Positions 43,329 to 52,125 of a stretch of DNA of 64,000 nucleotides are shown piece by piece (the first letter of the stretch is position 1; each line of letters starts with the position of its first letter). The notes under the pieces were generated by a model, which saw only the letters and a list, made by a program, of their open reading frames with translations, had not been told where the DNA came from and made no database searches. Source of the DNA: Malonomonas rubra DSM 5091 (GTDB lineage: Bacteria > Desulfobacterota > Desulfuromonadia > Desulfuromonadales > Geopsychrobacteraceae); contig NZ_FQZT01000002.1 of NCBI RefSeq assembly GCF_900142125.1, forward strand, positions 248,001 through 312,000, written 5' to 3'. The position numbers and the translations under genes are program-made.

Positions 43329-44498
43329 TTACAGGCCTGCTCGCGACTTGAGCGACTCGGCACGGTCTGTCACTTCCCAGGTAAACCCAGGCAACTCGCG
43401 ACCGAAGTGGCCGTAAGCAGCAGTCTGACGATAAACCGGCTTGAGCAGATCAAGCTGCTCGATAATGGCCGCCGGACGCATGTCGAACTCAGCCCGGACA
43501 ATCTCCGAAATCTGGTTGGATGGTATTTTACCGGTTCCATAGGTGTTGATCATAACCGAAACCGGCTCGGCAACACCGATAGCGTAAGCCAGCTGAACTT
43601 CACACTTGCGTGCCAGCCCGGCGGCAACCACGTTCTTGGCGACGTAGCGTGCCATGTAGGAAGCACTGCGGTCGACCTTGGACGGATCTTTGCCACTGAA
43701 AGCACCGCCACCGTGAGAACCCTGGCCACCGTAGGTATCAACGATGATCTTGCGGCCGGTCAGGCCACAGTCGCCCATCGGGCCACCGACAACGAAACGG
43801 CCGGTCGGGTTGATCAGGTAGCGAGTATCCCCATCGATCAGGTTCTCCGGCAGAATCGGCTTGACGACTTCCTCGATGATCGCATCCTGCAGATCCTCGT
43901 ACTTCACATCCGGGCTATGCTGTGAAGAGACAACCACAGTGTCAATCCGCACCGGCTTGTCATCAATGTACTGAATCGACACCTGCGACTTGCTATCAGG
44001 ACGCAGGAAATTCAGCTGACCGCTCTTGCGCACATCCGCCAGTTTCTTGGTCAGCTTGTGGGCTAAAGTAATCGGCATCGGCATCAGTTCCGGGGTTTCG
44101 TCACAGGCGAAACCGAACATCAATCCCTGGTCACCAGCGCCCTGCTCTTTGTAAAGGCCCTCGCCAGCGGTAACCCCTTGAGAAATATCGGGAGACTGCT
44201 GATCGATTGATGTCAGAACGGCACAGGTTTCATAATCAAAGCCCATCGCCGAATCGTTGTAGCCGATTTCCTTGATGGTTTCACGAACGATGGTCGGGAA
44301 ATCAGCGTAAGCACTGGTCGTGATTTCACCAGCGATCATCGCCATCCCGGTCGTCACCAGAGTTTCGCAGGCAACGCGAGCAGTAGTGTCTTGCGCCAGA
44401 ATGGCATCAAGGATGGCATCGGAAATCTGATCGGCTACTTTATCCGGATGTCCTTCACTCACGGACTCCGAAGTAAACAGAAAATCGGTCATCGGCAT
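43329..44498 (-). CDS. metK: S-adenosylmethionine synthetase
   Basis: 389 residues from the ATG 10 nt after GGAGG ([20 protein letters not shown]); two other in-frame ATGs lie within 9 nt either side. Makes SAM, also the cofactor of SbtM. Motifs [49 protein letters not shown] intact. No SAM riboswitch in the short upstream gap. Confidence 0.95.
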   Translation of the reverse strand: MPMTDFLFTSESVSEGHPDKVADQISDAILDAILAQDTTARVACETLVTTGMAMIAGEITTSAYADFPTIVRETIKEIGYNDSAMGFDYETCAVLTSIDQQSPDISQGVTAGEGLYKEQGAGDQGLMFGFACDETPELMPMPITLAHKLTKKLADVRKSGQLNFLRPDSKSQVSIQYIDDKPVRIDTVVVSSQHSPDVKYEDLQDAIIEEVVKPILPENLIDGDTRYLINPTGRFVVGGPMGDCGLTGRKIIVDTYGGQGSHGGGAFSGKDPSKVDRSASYMARYVAKNVVAAGLARKCEVQLAYAIGVAEPVSVMINTYGTGKIPSNQISEIVRAEFDMRPAAIIEQLDLLKPVYRQTAAYGHFGRELPGFTWEVTDRAESLKSRAGL

Positions 44499-44546
44499 TG
44501 GGGTCATTCCTCCAAAATTATTTATGTCGCTGAAAATGAACGGGTA

Positions 44547-44575
44547 ATTGTATTGATCGTGCCTGGTAGAGTCAA
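44547..44575 (-). promoter_or_regulatory. Sigma-70-type promoter of metK
   Basis: Minus strand TTGACT, 17-bp spacer, TACAAT, about 50 bp before the start codon. Confidence 0.65.
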
Positions 44576-44591
44576 TCTTTTTAACCCACCG

Positions 44592-46367
44592 TCAAATTAA
44601 AGACTGATCGAAGATATCGGGCAATAGTTCGCGCATCTTTCTATCCAGGTGACTGGACACTTCTTTTGCCGTCTGCAGTTGTTGCAGATCCTGCAAAAGA
44701 ACTTCTCCATCACTTTTGGCAAGGCGGCGTATTACTCGTTTCACCCGTGGAATACTGCCTGGGTTCATCGACAACTCATGCAGACCGAGACCGAGCAGTA
44801 CCAGAGCATAAATCGGTTCACCAGCCATTTCGCCACACAGGCAGACATCGATTCCAGCATTATTTGCGGCCCGGCAGACCATCTGCAAAGCTTTCAGAAT
44901 GGCCGGATGCAGCGGCTCATACAAGTAGGCGACGTGCTCATTGCCACGATCAACCGCCAGGCAGTACTGGATCAAATCGTTGGTGCCGATAGAAAAGAAA
45001 TCGACCTGTTCCGCCAGGACATCGGCCAGCAGAACCGCGGAAGGAGTTTCGATCATGATGCCGATTTCTATGTCGGGATCAAAGGCATGTCCGTCACGGG
45101 TCAGCTCGAGCTGTACCTCACGCAGTATCCTTTTACTCCTCTGCAGTTCAACCACCCCGCTGATCATTGGGAACATGATCCGCACCTTGCCGTGAACCGA
45201 GGCTCTCAGGATCGCTCTGAGCTGCGTGCGAAACAGGTTGCCCTCGCTCAGAGAGAATCGGATCCCACGCAATCCCATCGCCGGGTTGGCTTCGTCATGG
45301 ACATTGAGCTGGGAAACAATTTTATCGCCGCCACAGTCGAGGGTACGGATCGTCACTGACTCCGGCTGCATTTCGGTAAGAATTTCACGGTATGCCTCAA
45401 TCTGTTCTTCCTCGCTCGGGGTCTCATTGTGGCCGAGATAGAGAAACTCAGTACGATAGAGGCCAACTCCTTCGGTGCCATGTTTGCGGGAAACGGGAAA
45501 CTCGCTCGCCATTTCCAGATTGCCACGCAGGGTAACCCGAACATTATCGGTTGTGATTGCCGGCAGATCACGGAAACCGTGCAGTTCTTTTTCCAGGTAC
45601 TCGTAGGATTGCTTGCGCTTGAGATATTCCTTGAAGGTCTCTTCCGACGGCTTGAGGATGACGATTCCATTGCTGCCGTCAATAATCGCCGGAAGCCCGT
45701 CATGAACGAGCGAAGTAATGGTTTCCAGCCCGACAACCGCAGGAATTTCCAGAGAGCGGGCCAGGATCGCCGTGTGGGAGGTCTGGCCACCTTTGTCAGT
45801 CACGAAACCGAGCACTTTCTCCCGGTCCATCTGCATCGTTTCAGCTGGCGACAGATCGTGGGCGACGACCAACGCCTTGTGACCGATATCAGCAATGGAG
45901 CGCTCATTTTCACCGGTCAGGATACGCATCAGGCGGCTGCCGACAGCATCGACATCAGAGCTGCGATCACGCAGGTACTCATCTTCGATATTCTCGAACA
46001 TCTGCCGCAACTTGCGTAAAGTACGTTTTAATGCGCCTTCAGAGTTGAGACCTCCCTGAATCTCCTTTTCGGTTCCCTGAACCAGCATTTCATCTTCGAG
46101 AATCAACAAATGAGTATCGAGGATATACAGGTGCTCGCGCAGGTGTTTTTTTCGAGAAACACTGGCTTTGATCTCCAGCAGTTGCTCACGTGCCTGCTGC
46201 AGTGCCCACTGAAAACGCTCCAGTTCCGCAGCAATCTCATCCTCTGCGATCGGCCACTCATCAATACTGGCGCTGTGGCTGAGCAGGTTGATCTCGCCGA
46301 TACTGATGCCGGGGGAAACCCCGATACCGACCAGATAGGTATCTGTTGCAACTTCAGTCTTCGCCAA
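44592..46367 (-). CDS. ptsI: PTS enzyme I (phosphoenolpyruvate-protein phosphotransferase)
   Basis: About 591 residues. Start is uncertain: a TTG at 46367 lies 6 nt after GAGG, a second TTG 12 nt earlier; both overlap ptsH. Phospho-His motif GGQTSHTAILARS, PEP-binding motifs GVGLYRTEFLYLG and DFFSIGTNDLIQYCLAVDR intact, and no GAF domain, so this is plain EI rather than PtsP. Transfers phosphate from PEP to HPr. Last gene of the PTS run. Confidence 0.9.
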   Translation of the reverse strand: MAKTEVATDTYLVGIGVSPGISIGEINLLSHSASIDEWPIAEDEIAAELERFQWALQQAREQLLEIKASVSRKKHLREHLYILDTHLLILEDEMLVQGTEKEIQGGLNSEGALKRTLRKLRQMFENIEDEYLRDRSSDVDAVGSRLMRILTGENERSIADIGHKALVVAHDLSPAETMQMDREKVLGFVTDKGGQTSHTAILARSLEIPAVVGLETITSLVHDGLPAIIDGSNGIVILKPSEETFKEYLKRKQSYEYLEKELHGFRDLPAITTDNVRVTLRGNLEMASEFPVSRKHGTEGVGLYRTEFLYLGHNETPSEEEQIEAYREILTEMQPESVTIRTLDCGGDKIVSQLNVHDEANPAMGLRGIRFSLSEGNLFRTQLRAILRASVHGKVRIMFPMISGVVELQRSKRILREVQLELTRDGHAFDPDIEIGIMIETPSAVLLADVLAEQVDFFSIGTNDLIQYCLAVDRGNEHVAYLYEPLHPAILKALQMVCRAANNAGIDVCLCGEMAGEPIYALVLLGLGLHELSMNPGSIPRVKRVIRRLAKSDGEVLLQDLQQLQTAKEVSSHLDRKMRELLPDIFDQSLI

Positions 46368-46620
46368 AACCGTCCTCAATCAGATCGGCGATCAGAGTCA
46401 TCGCCCGCTCTTCGTCAGCACCCTCGACAACAACCGAAATCTCTGTCCCTTTCGGCGCTGCCAGCAGTAGAATCCCCATAATGCTTTTACCGTTAACCTC
46501 GACATCCTCTTTCTGCAAAGTCACTTCGGAGCTGAACTGGTTGGCGGTCTGAACCAATTGTGCAGCTGCCCGGGCATGCAGACCGAGACGGTTTACGATA
46601 ATGAACTTTCGGCTTAACAT
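46354..46620 (-). CDS. ptsH: PTS phosphocarrier protein HPr
   Basis: 88 residues. Active His in NRLGLHARAAAQLVQ (His15-type site) and the Ser46-type regulatory region GKSIMGILLLA, the target of HPr kinase, which is also encoded here. Overlaps ptsI. Confidence 0.95.
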   Translation of the reverse strand: MLSRKFIIVNRLGLHARAAAQLVQTANQFSSEVTLQKEDVEVNGKSIMGILLLAAPKGTEISVVVEGADEERAMTLIADLIEDGFGED

Positions 46621-46634
46621 TTATCTTTTTCCCT

Positions 46635-47423
46635 CTAAATCATTGCAACCAGGCTGGTAACATCTGTCCAGAACAGGCTAAGCAGAATAATAGTTGCGGC
46701 ACTCAGCAGAACCAGTAGCAGCGTCGAAACACCTTTTCGAGCCAGCAGGCCAAGAACAATGACCGGCACTATTGCCAGCAGCCCAACCCAGCTGACCATG
46801 TCAATCCGCTGCAGATGCTGAAATACCAGGAAAGCGCTCAAACCACCGAGCACAACAACAGCCGCCTCCTTGGTATGAATCGCCCAATCCGGCAAACGTC
46901 TCTTCTGAAAGAACTCGACTGAAGCGATCCCCTGCTGATACCCCCGAATAAAGCCGGAAATACGAAATAACATCGGAATCAGGTTATAAAGAAACAGAAA
47001 AACCAGCGGCGCCCAGAGAATCCCCTTGGCAGCAAAAAACAAAGCTATACCTGCCGCCAGCGGGCGCAAACCACCCCAGAAAAGAGCGTCACCGATAGCG
47101 GCATAGGGAGCGGCAACCATCTCTTTGAATTCTTCGATCTCAACCGGAGGCTGCTGCCCTTTTGCCCTGTCCTCCTCCAGCTTCAAAACCGCACCAGCGA
47201 CCAAAGGTGCCAAGTAGGGGTGAGTGTTGAAATAACCAAGATAATGCCTGCCAACCTCGGCGAGCTTCTCTTTCGGATACAGCTTTTTCAGCCCGGGGAG
47301 CAGGGCGAAAAAAAAACCGAGCCCTTGCAGACGCTCAAAGTTCCAACTGCCCTGCAGCAGCAACAGGCGGAACCAGATATGCACGCGTGTCCGTCGCAGC
47401 AATGCCATGTCTACACCAGCCAC
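46635..47423 (-). CDS. PTS mannose-family component IID
   Basis: 262 residues. N-terminal amphipathic region then membrane segments typical of EIID (LLLLQGSWNFERLQGLGFFFALLPGLKKLYP, GDALFWGGLRPLAAGIALFFA, and a hydrophobic C-terminus). Overlaps the IIC gene by 13 bp. With IIC it would form a mannose-type permease; the sugar cannot be deduced. Confidence 0.85.
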   Translation of the reverse strand: MAGVDMALLRRTRVHIWFRLLLLQGSWNFERLQGLGFFFALLPGLKKLYPKEKLAEVGRHYLGYFNTHPYLAPLVAGAVLKLEEDRAKGQQPPVEIEEFKEMVAAPYAAIGDALFWGGLRPLAAGIALFFAAKGILWAPLVFLFLYNLIPMLFRISGFIRGYQQGIASVEFFQKRRLPDWAIHTKEAAVVVLGGLSAFLVFQHLQRIDMVSWVGLLAIVPVIVLGLLARKGVSTLLLVLLSAATIILLSLFWTDVTSLVAMI

Positions 47424-48103
47424 ATCAGCAGAAAAGCCATGCCAAATGAGGCACAGAACAGGGTCAGGGCACGGCTGACATTGATGGTTCCGAGAATAAC
47501 AGCAACACCGATCAGGGGCAGCGCCAGTTCCAGCCAGTTACTGGAGTGATACAGGGCGTTTTCGACCAGCGGCCAGATAATCGGAACTAACATGAAGGTG
47601 CCGATAACAACCACGGTGTAGGTGCCGAGTGTTGCAATCGCGAAATTTGTCATGCCTTTGAAATGCTGTACTTCAGCACGTAGGAACTGCCCATTAACCA
47701 GCCTTTCCTCGGCACTCAGCAGCAACCGAACATTGATCTGTCGAGCGATATGATCCAGATACTGTCCGACCTTGCCGAGGGGGATAGCAACCAGCAGGCA
47801 GAGCAAGACAATTTCCGAGCTTGGCACCTGCAGCAACCGCCCCAGATTAATGGCGATCACACAACTGGCAATGGAAACCTGGGTGTCATCCGGAGGGATT
47901 GCCGCGCCAACCGGCAATCGCGCCAGCCAGAGCAGCTCGACCATCATCCCGACCTGCAAACCGACAAGTGGTTCGCCCAGCAGCCAGGCAACCAAAGGTG
48001 CCGCCACTATCGGCCGGGAGATCATCACCTGCAATATTGCAGTGCGGTCCAGGCCACAGAAGAGCGCGACCATTGCGCCGATGAAAAAATCGAAGGCACT
48101 CAC
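47411..48103 (-). CDS. PTS mannose-family component IIC
   Basis: 230 residues, very hydrophobic, with the EIIC(Man) N-terminal pattern LVAWLLGEPLVGLQVGMMVELLWLARLPVGAAIPPDD. Overlaps IIB by 4 bp and IID by 13 bp. A transport channel in a genus that otherwise seldom uses sugars is noteworthy. Confidence 0.87.
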   Translation of the reverse strand: MSAFDFFIGAMVALFCGLDRTAILQVMISRPIVAAPLVAWLLGEPLVGLQVGMMVELLWLARLPVGAAIPPDDTQVSIASCVIAINLGRLLQVPSSEIVLLCLLVAIPLGKVGQYLDHIARQINVRLLLSAEERLVNGQFLRAEVQHFKGMTNFAIATLGTYTVVVIGTFMLVPIIWPLVENALYHSSNWLELALPLIGVAVILGTINVSRALTLFCASFGMAFLLMWLV

Positions 48104-48594
48104 TGTTTCAGTTTCCGTCGGGGGACCAGTTTTTTCCAGGAACGCTCAGAATCAGCAGGAATGCAGCGTGCAGTGATTGCCACGCCGGCAACATCCAGCT
48201 CCTGCAGAAAACCGATATCTTCTTTATCGAGAAAGATTGTGCAGCTGAGACGAGTTTTACCGGCGCCGGCGTGCAGATTACCAAGATTTAAACGCTGATA
48301 AATCAGTCCGTTGCGGTAGGCGCGCAAGGCATCTGCCGTGTTCCCGAACAGCAGCAGAATTTTGCACTTTTCCAGTGAACCGCTCCCGAACAAAGCTGTG
48401 ATTTCGTCGACCGTACCAATTTCAACGCGCATCCGACTCGGCACAGAAGCTTCCATCATCATCCGTTTCAGTGGTGAAGACGCAATCTCATCGTTTGCTA
48501 CGACAATGCAATCGGCATGCACGTACGGAACCCAGGTTTCCAGCACCTGTCCATGAATCAGTCGATTGTCGATACGCGTTAAAACAAGGCTCAT
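48100..48594 (-). CDS. PTS mannose-family component IIB
   Basis: 164 residues. Phosphorylated His in RIDNRLIHGQVLETW. Cytoplasmic. Lies between IIA and IIC, so IIA-IIB-IIC-IID-HPr-EI form one run. Confidence 0.92.
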   Translation of the reverse strand: MSLVLTRIDNRLIHGQVLETWVPYVHADCIVVANDEIASSPLKRMMMEASVPSRMRVEIGTVDEITALFGSGSLEKCKILLLFGNTADALRAYRNGLIYQRLNLGNLHAGAGKTRLSCTIFLDKEDIGFLQELDVAGVAITARCIPADSERSWKKLVPRRKLKQ

Positions 48595-48613
48595 CTTACG
48601 ACTCCAGCAACAA

Positions 48614-49009
48614 TCATAACATTTCCATTGGTCGCATCACGGCGCTACGGCCGTAGTCTTTGAGCATGGCAGCCAAAGCTTCAAGTGCCTGGCTCCTGCG
48701 ACCGCTGATCGCTTTCAAAAGTAAAGGCAGGTTAACACCGGTGACAATCTCAACCTTGCCGGGCGACAGAAGCTCAGCACTGATATTGGTCGGTGTACCA
48801 CCAAACATATCGGTCAAAATGAGGACTCCGTCACCGTCTTCACCGACGATCTGCACCGAATGGGACAATTGCTCTTGCGCTGCCTCGAGCGCCGAACTGC
48901 GATCGATACTGACGGCCAGAAGTTTTTCTGCCGGACCAATGATCAATTCTGCGGCATTGATAAATTCGCCTGCCAGTTGAGCGTGGGTAACAACGATGAT
49001 ACCGATCAT
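48614..49009 (-). CDS. PTS mannose-family component IIA
   Basis: 131 residues. Active His in VVTHAQLAGEFINAAELI; DMFGGTPTNIS motif intact. Starts 3 bp after rapZ. Confidence 0.92.
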   Translation of the reverse strand: MIGIIVVTHAQLAGEFINAAELIIGPAEKLLAVSIDRSSALEAAQEQLSHSVQIVGEDGDGVLILTDMFGGTPTNISAELLSPGKVEIVTGVNLPLLLKAISGRRSQALEALAAMLKDYGRSAVMRPMEML

Positions 49010-49012
49010 AAA

Positions 49013-49873
49013 TCAACCTTTAGCGACATCCCGGTGATTGATCCGCAGGACAACTTCTGAGTCGGGAAAATCGGCGTAAAGCGCCTCGACCAGGGAGACA
49101 CTGCGATGTCGCCCCCCGGTGCAGCCGATAGCGATAGTCAGATAACTCTTCCCCTCTTCGCGATAATGAGGGATCAAAAAAGCGAGTAACCCGTCAAGGT
49201 GGCGCCTGAAATCCTGACAGGCCTGCTGCCCCAAAACATAATCCCGAAGTTTCTGATCCAGGCCGGTCAAGGGTCGCAGATTCTCAATATAGTGAGGATT
49301 CGGCAAAAAACGGACATCAAAAACAAGATCAGCGGCAGGCGGCAAGCCATAACGATAACCGAACGACTCGAGGTTGACGATCAACTGCGAATCACTGTTT
49401 TCACCGATGAAGTTCAATATCAGATCACGCATCTGACGCGAATTAAGATTGCTGCTATCGACAATCTTTGTCGCCTGATTGCGTAAAGAGCGCAGCTGTT
49501 GCCGTTCTCGATCAATCCCGGCCTGCACCGTCTCCTCAGCGGCCAGCGGATGGGAACGACGAGTTTCCGAGTAGCGACGCTGCAGCGCTTCGTCGGAGGC
49601 TTCAAAGAACAGGATTTCGACCTCACAACCTGTTTTTTCCAGCTGTTTCAACGTCACCCGGTAATCAGCCAGGAATTCGCGGTTGCGGACATCAATAACC
49701 ACCGCGACATCGGTCGCCTCAGCCAGCCCATCCTGTGCATGCTGGATGAATTCCGGCAGCATGACGAATGGCAGATTATCAACGACAAAAAAGCCCTGAT
49801 CTTCCAGCACTCTGGCAGCGGTACTTTTCCCAGAGCCGGAGAGGCCGGTTATGATCAGCAGACGACGGCTCAC
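49013..49873 (-). CDS. rapZ: RNase adapter / nucleotide-binding protein RapZ
   Basis: 286 residues, normal length. Walker A GLSGSGKST and the conserved C-terminal domain (GYRYGLPPAADLVFDVRFLPNPHY, IAIGCTGGRHRSVSL) present. In enteric bacteria RapZ controls GlmS via an sRNA; here the neighbour genes hprK and PTS IIA point to a nitrogen/carbon PTS role. Overlaps hprK by 4 bp. Confidence 0.95.
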   Translation of the reverse strand: MSRRLLIITGLSGSGKSTAARVLEDQGFFVVDNLPFVMLPEFIQHAQDGLAEATDVAVVIDVRNREFLADYRVTLKQLEKTGCEVEILFFEASDEALQRRYSETRRSHPLAAEETVQAGIDRERQQLRSLRNQATKIVDSSNLNSRQMRDLILNFIGENSDSQLIVNLESFGYRYGLPPAADLVFDVRFLPNPHYIENLRPLTGLDQKLRDYVLGQQACQDFRRHLDGLLAFLIPHYREEGKSYLTIAIGCTGGRHRSVSLVEALYADFPDSEVVLRINHRDVAKG

Positions 49874-50844
49874 TCGAGGTTATCTCCAATAATGGTATGA
49901 GCATGCAAACGTGCGGCTTCAGCCATCCGTTTTTCCAGCAAATCCTGGAATTCGCGTGCACTGTGATAACCCATCTCTTTCAGTAGCTGGTTACGTGCCG
50001 CTACCTCGACGATGGTTCCAGCGTTGCGCCCCGGGCCAACCGGAATACGCATAAAGGGTAATTCAACGCCATGAATGTTGAAGGTCTGCTCTTCCAATCC
50101 GAGACGATCGTACTCCCGACCATCCTCCCAGGGCACCAGTTCGATAGCCATATCGATTTTCTTCCGCTCACGGATAGCAGCCACCCCGAATAGATGCTTG
50201 ATGTTAAGGATACCCAAGCCACGGATTTCCATATGGTAATGCAGCAGATCCATCCCTTCACCAAAGATAACCGATGGCAGCTTCAGCCGAACTTTAATGA
50301 CGTCATCAGCGACCAGACGGTGACCTCGCAGAATCAGATCGAGAGCACATTCGCTTTTCCCGATACCGCTTTTCCCCTGCAGCAACACACCCACGCCAAG
50401 AATATCGATCAGAACCCCATGCAGGGTCGATGTTGGCAGCAGGCGCTCTTCGAGAAATTTTGTAATCAGGGAAATAAATGTTGAACTTAACGCGCGAGTG
50501 CGCAGGAGGGGCGTTTTATATGTTTCTGTCTGTTCAACCAGATAGTCGGGAACATCCAGATCTTTAGTAACAATCAGACAGGACAGGTTGCGGCTGAGAA
50601 TCGCCCGAAGCTGGTCGATTGCCTGTTCTTTCGACATGCTGGAAAGAAAACTCAGTTCGGTCGACCCAAGCACCTGAATCCGATCCGGATGCAGACTGCT
50701 GCTGTACCCAGCTAATGCCAACCCCGGCTTCTGTATCCGCGGTACTGTAACGACATTGGTGAGGCCTTCTGCTCCGGAAAGGATCTCGAGATCGAGCCCC
50801 GCCTCTTCTTCGTCAAGAATTTCCTGGATCGTCAACTCAGCCAT
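49870..50844 (-). CDS. hprK: HPr kinase/phosphorylase
   Basis: 324 residues. Walker A GKSGIGKSECALDLILRGHRLVADD and the family signature MEIRGLGILNI are intact. Phosphorylates/dephosphorylates the regulatory Ser of HPr. A terminator separates it from ptsN upstream, so it heads its own unit. Confidence 0.95.
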   Translation of the reverse strand: MAELTIQEILDEEEAGLDLEILSGAEGLTNVVTVPRIQKPGLALAGYSSSLHPDRIQVLGSTELSFLSSMSKEQAIDQLRAILSRNLSCLIVTKDLDVPDYLVEQTETYKTPLLRTRALSSTFISLITKFLEERLLPTSTLHGVLIDILGVGVLLQGKSGIGKSECALDLILRGHRLVADDVIKVRLKLPSVIFGEGMDLLHYHMEIRGLGILNIKHLFGVAAIRERKKIDMAIELVPWEDGREYDRLGLEEQTFNIHGVELPFMRIPVGPGRNAGTIVEVAARNQLLKEMGYHSAREFQDLLEKRMAEAARLHAHTIIGDNLE

Positions 50845-50881
50845 GATTTAACCCGGTCATTGAATGTTTAACGCCCATATG

Positions 50882-50926
50882 AAAAAAGGCCTGCAACCAA
50901 ATTGACGCACGCAGCGGTTGCAGGCC
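50882..50926 (-). terminator. Intrinsic terminator of ptsN
   Basis: GGCCTGCAACC/GGTTGCAGGCC, 11-bp stem, followed by TTTTTT on the minus strand. Confidence 0.92.
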
Positions 50927-50955
50927 CAAAGAGGTGTCCCTCTTACCTATCAGGC

Positions 50956-51417
50956 TTAAGCCTCTTCGTCAAGAATGACCTGATAAATGGCTTGCGGATC
51001 TTCCGCATCCATAAGCTTTTGACGCACGGCCGGATCCTTCAGCAGTTTGGAAATCCGCGCCAGTGTTTTCAGGTGCACACCGACCGATTCTTCCGGCGCG
51101 ACAAGCAGGAAAAACAGATGGGCAGGCTGTCCATCCATCGATTCAAAATCAACTCCTGCGGAGCTCTTGCCAAAAGCCAGCATCAATTCGGGAATACCCG
51201 CCAGTTTTCCGTGCGGAATTGCCACCCCGTCACCGATACCGGTGCTGCCGAGTTTTTCACGTTCCTGCAGAACCTCGATCACCTCGTCCCGATTGAGCGA
51301 GGGTTCGCCGGCAATCAATGCATCGGTCAATTCGGCCAGAGCAAGATCTTTTTCTCGTGCCTGTAGATCCGCAACGATCGCTTGAGGGTTAAGCAACTCA
51401 GATATCTTCATACTCAT
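50956..51417 (-). CDS. ptsN: PTS nitrogen-regulatory protein EIIA-Ntr
   Basis: 153 residues. Phosphorylated His in GDGVAIPHGKL. Regulatory, not transport; fits its place between hpf and hprK and the sigma-54 theme. A terminator lies on each side. Confidence 0.95.
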   Translation of the reverse strand: MSMKISELLNPQAIVADLQAREKDLALAELTDALIAGEPSLNRDEVIEVLQEREKLGSTGIGDGVAIPHGKLAGIPELMLAFGKSSAGVDFESMDGQPAHLFFLLVAPEESVGVHLKTLARISKLLKDPAVRQKLMDAEDPQAIYQVILDEEA

Positions 51418-51438
51418 CTTCTTTTTCTAAAACAGAAT

Positions 51439-51481
51439 AAAAAGACGGATAATTTCATCGCATAAAATGAAATTACCCGTC
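51439..51481 (-). terminator. Intrinsic terminator of hpf
   Basis: Long hairpin GACGG.TAATTTCAT/ATGAAATTA.CCGTC with T5 on the minus strand. Confidence 0.9.
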
Positions 51482-51490
51482 CGTGTTTAA

Positions 51491-52039
51491 TCAGCTCCCC
51501 TGCGGGACAATCAGCCCGTAGTTACCGTCCTTGCGACGATAAACGACGTTCATCTCTTCGGAACGATCATCGGTGAACACCAGGAAGTCCTTATCCAGCA
51601 GGTCCATTTGCATCACTGCCTCTTCCACCGACATCGGTTTGACAAAGAAAGAATGGCTGCGAATTATTTCCGGGTTCTCATGGCCCTCATCAACACTCGG
51701 TGCAGCAATGACAGCTTTTTCCACCTTGCGCTGGGTCCCGGTAGAGCCTTTGTGGCGCTTCAGTTTTTCCTTGTAACGCTTCAGCTGCCGCTCAATCTTG
51801 TCAACCATCAGGTCGATGGCGGCGTACATATCATCTTTTTCTTCAGCGCTTTTCATGGTCAGCCCTTTAGCGACCATGGTCACTTCCGCTTTATGATTAA
51901 TCTTCTTCTGCACCGACAGCACGACCTGGGCATCGATCGGCTCGTCAATATACTTCTTCACCTTGGCCAGTTTCTCTTCCACGTAAGTACGTACAGCTTC
52001 ACTGCTTTCCATGTGACGGAAGGTAACGGCAATTTGCAT
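51491..52039 (-). CDS. hpf: Ribosome hibernation promoting factor, long form
   Basis: 182 residues, long HPF: N-terminal S30AE domain (VTFRHMESSEAVRTYVEEKLAKVKKYID) and C-terminal dimerisation domain (SFFVKPMSVEEAVMQMDLLDKDFLVFTD), joined by a linker. Forms 100S ribosomes at rest. AGGAGGAG upstream. Directly after rpoN, the usual order. Confidence 0.95.
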   Translation of the reverse strand: MQIAVTFRHMESSEAVRTYVEEKLAKVKKYIDEPIDAQVVLSVQKKINHKAEVTMVAKGLTMKSAEEKDDMYAAIDLMVDKIERQLKRYKEKLKRHKGSTGTQRKVEKAVIAAPSVDEGHENPEIIRSHSFFVKPMSVEEAVMQMDLLDKDFLVFTDDRSEEMNVVYRRKDGNYGLIVPQGS

Positions 52040-52125
52040 ATATTCTCCTCCTTCGAGAAACGGGTTGTCAAAACCCGGGTGTAGGTCATTTAAGTATAAC
52101 GCAGAATCGAACAGAAAACTGCGAG

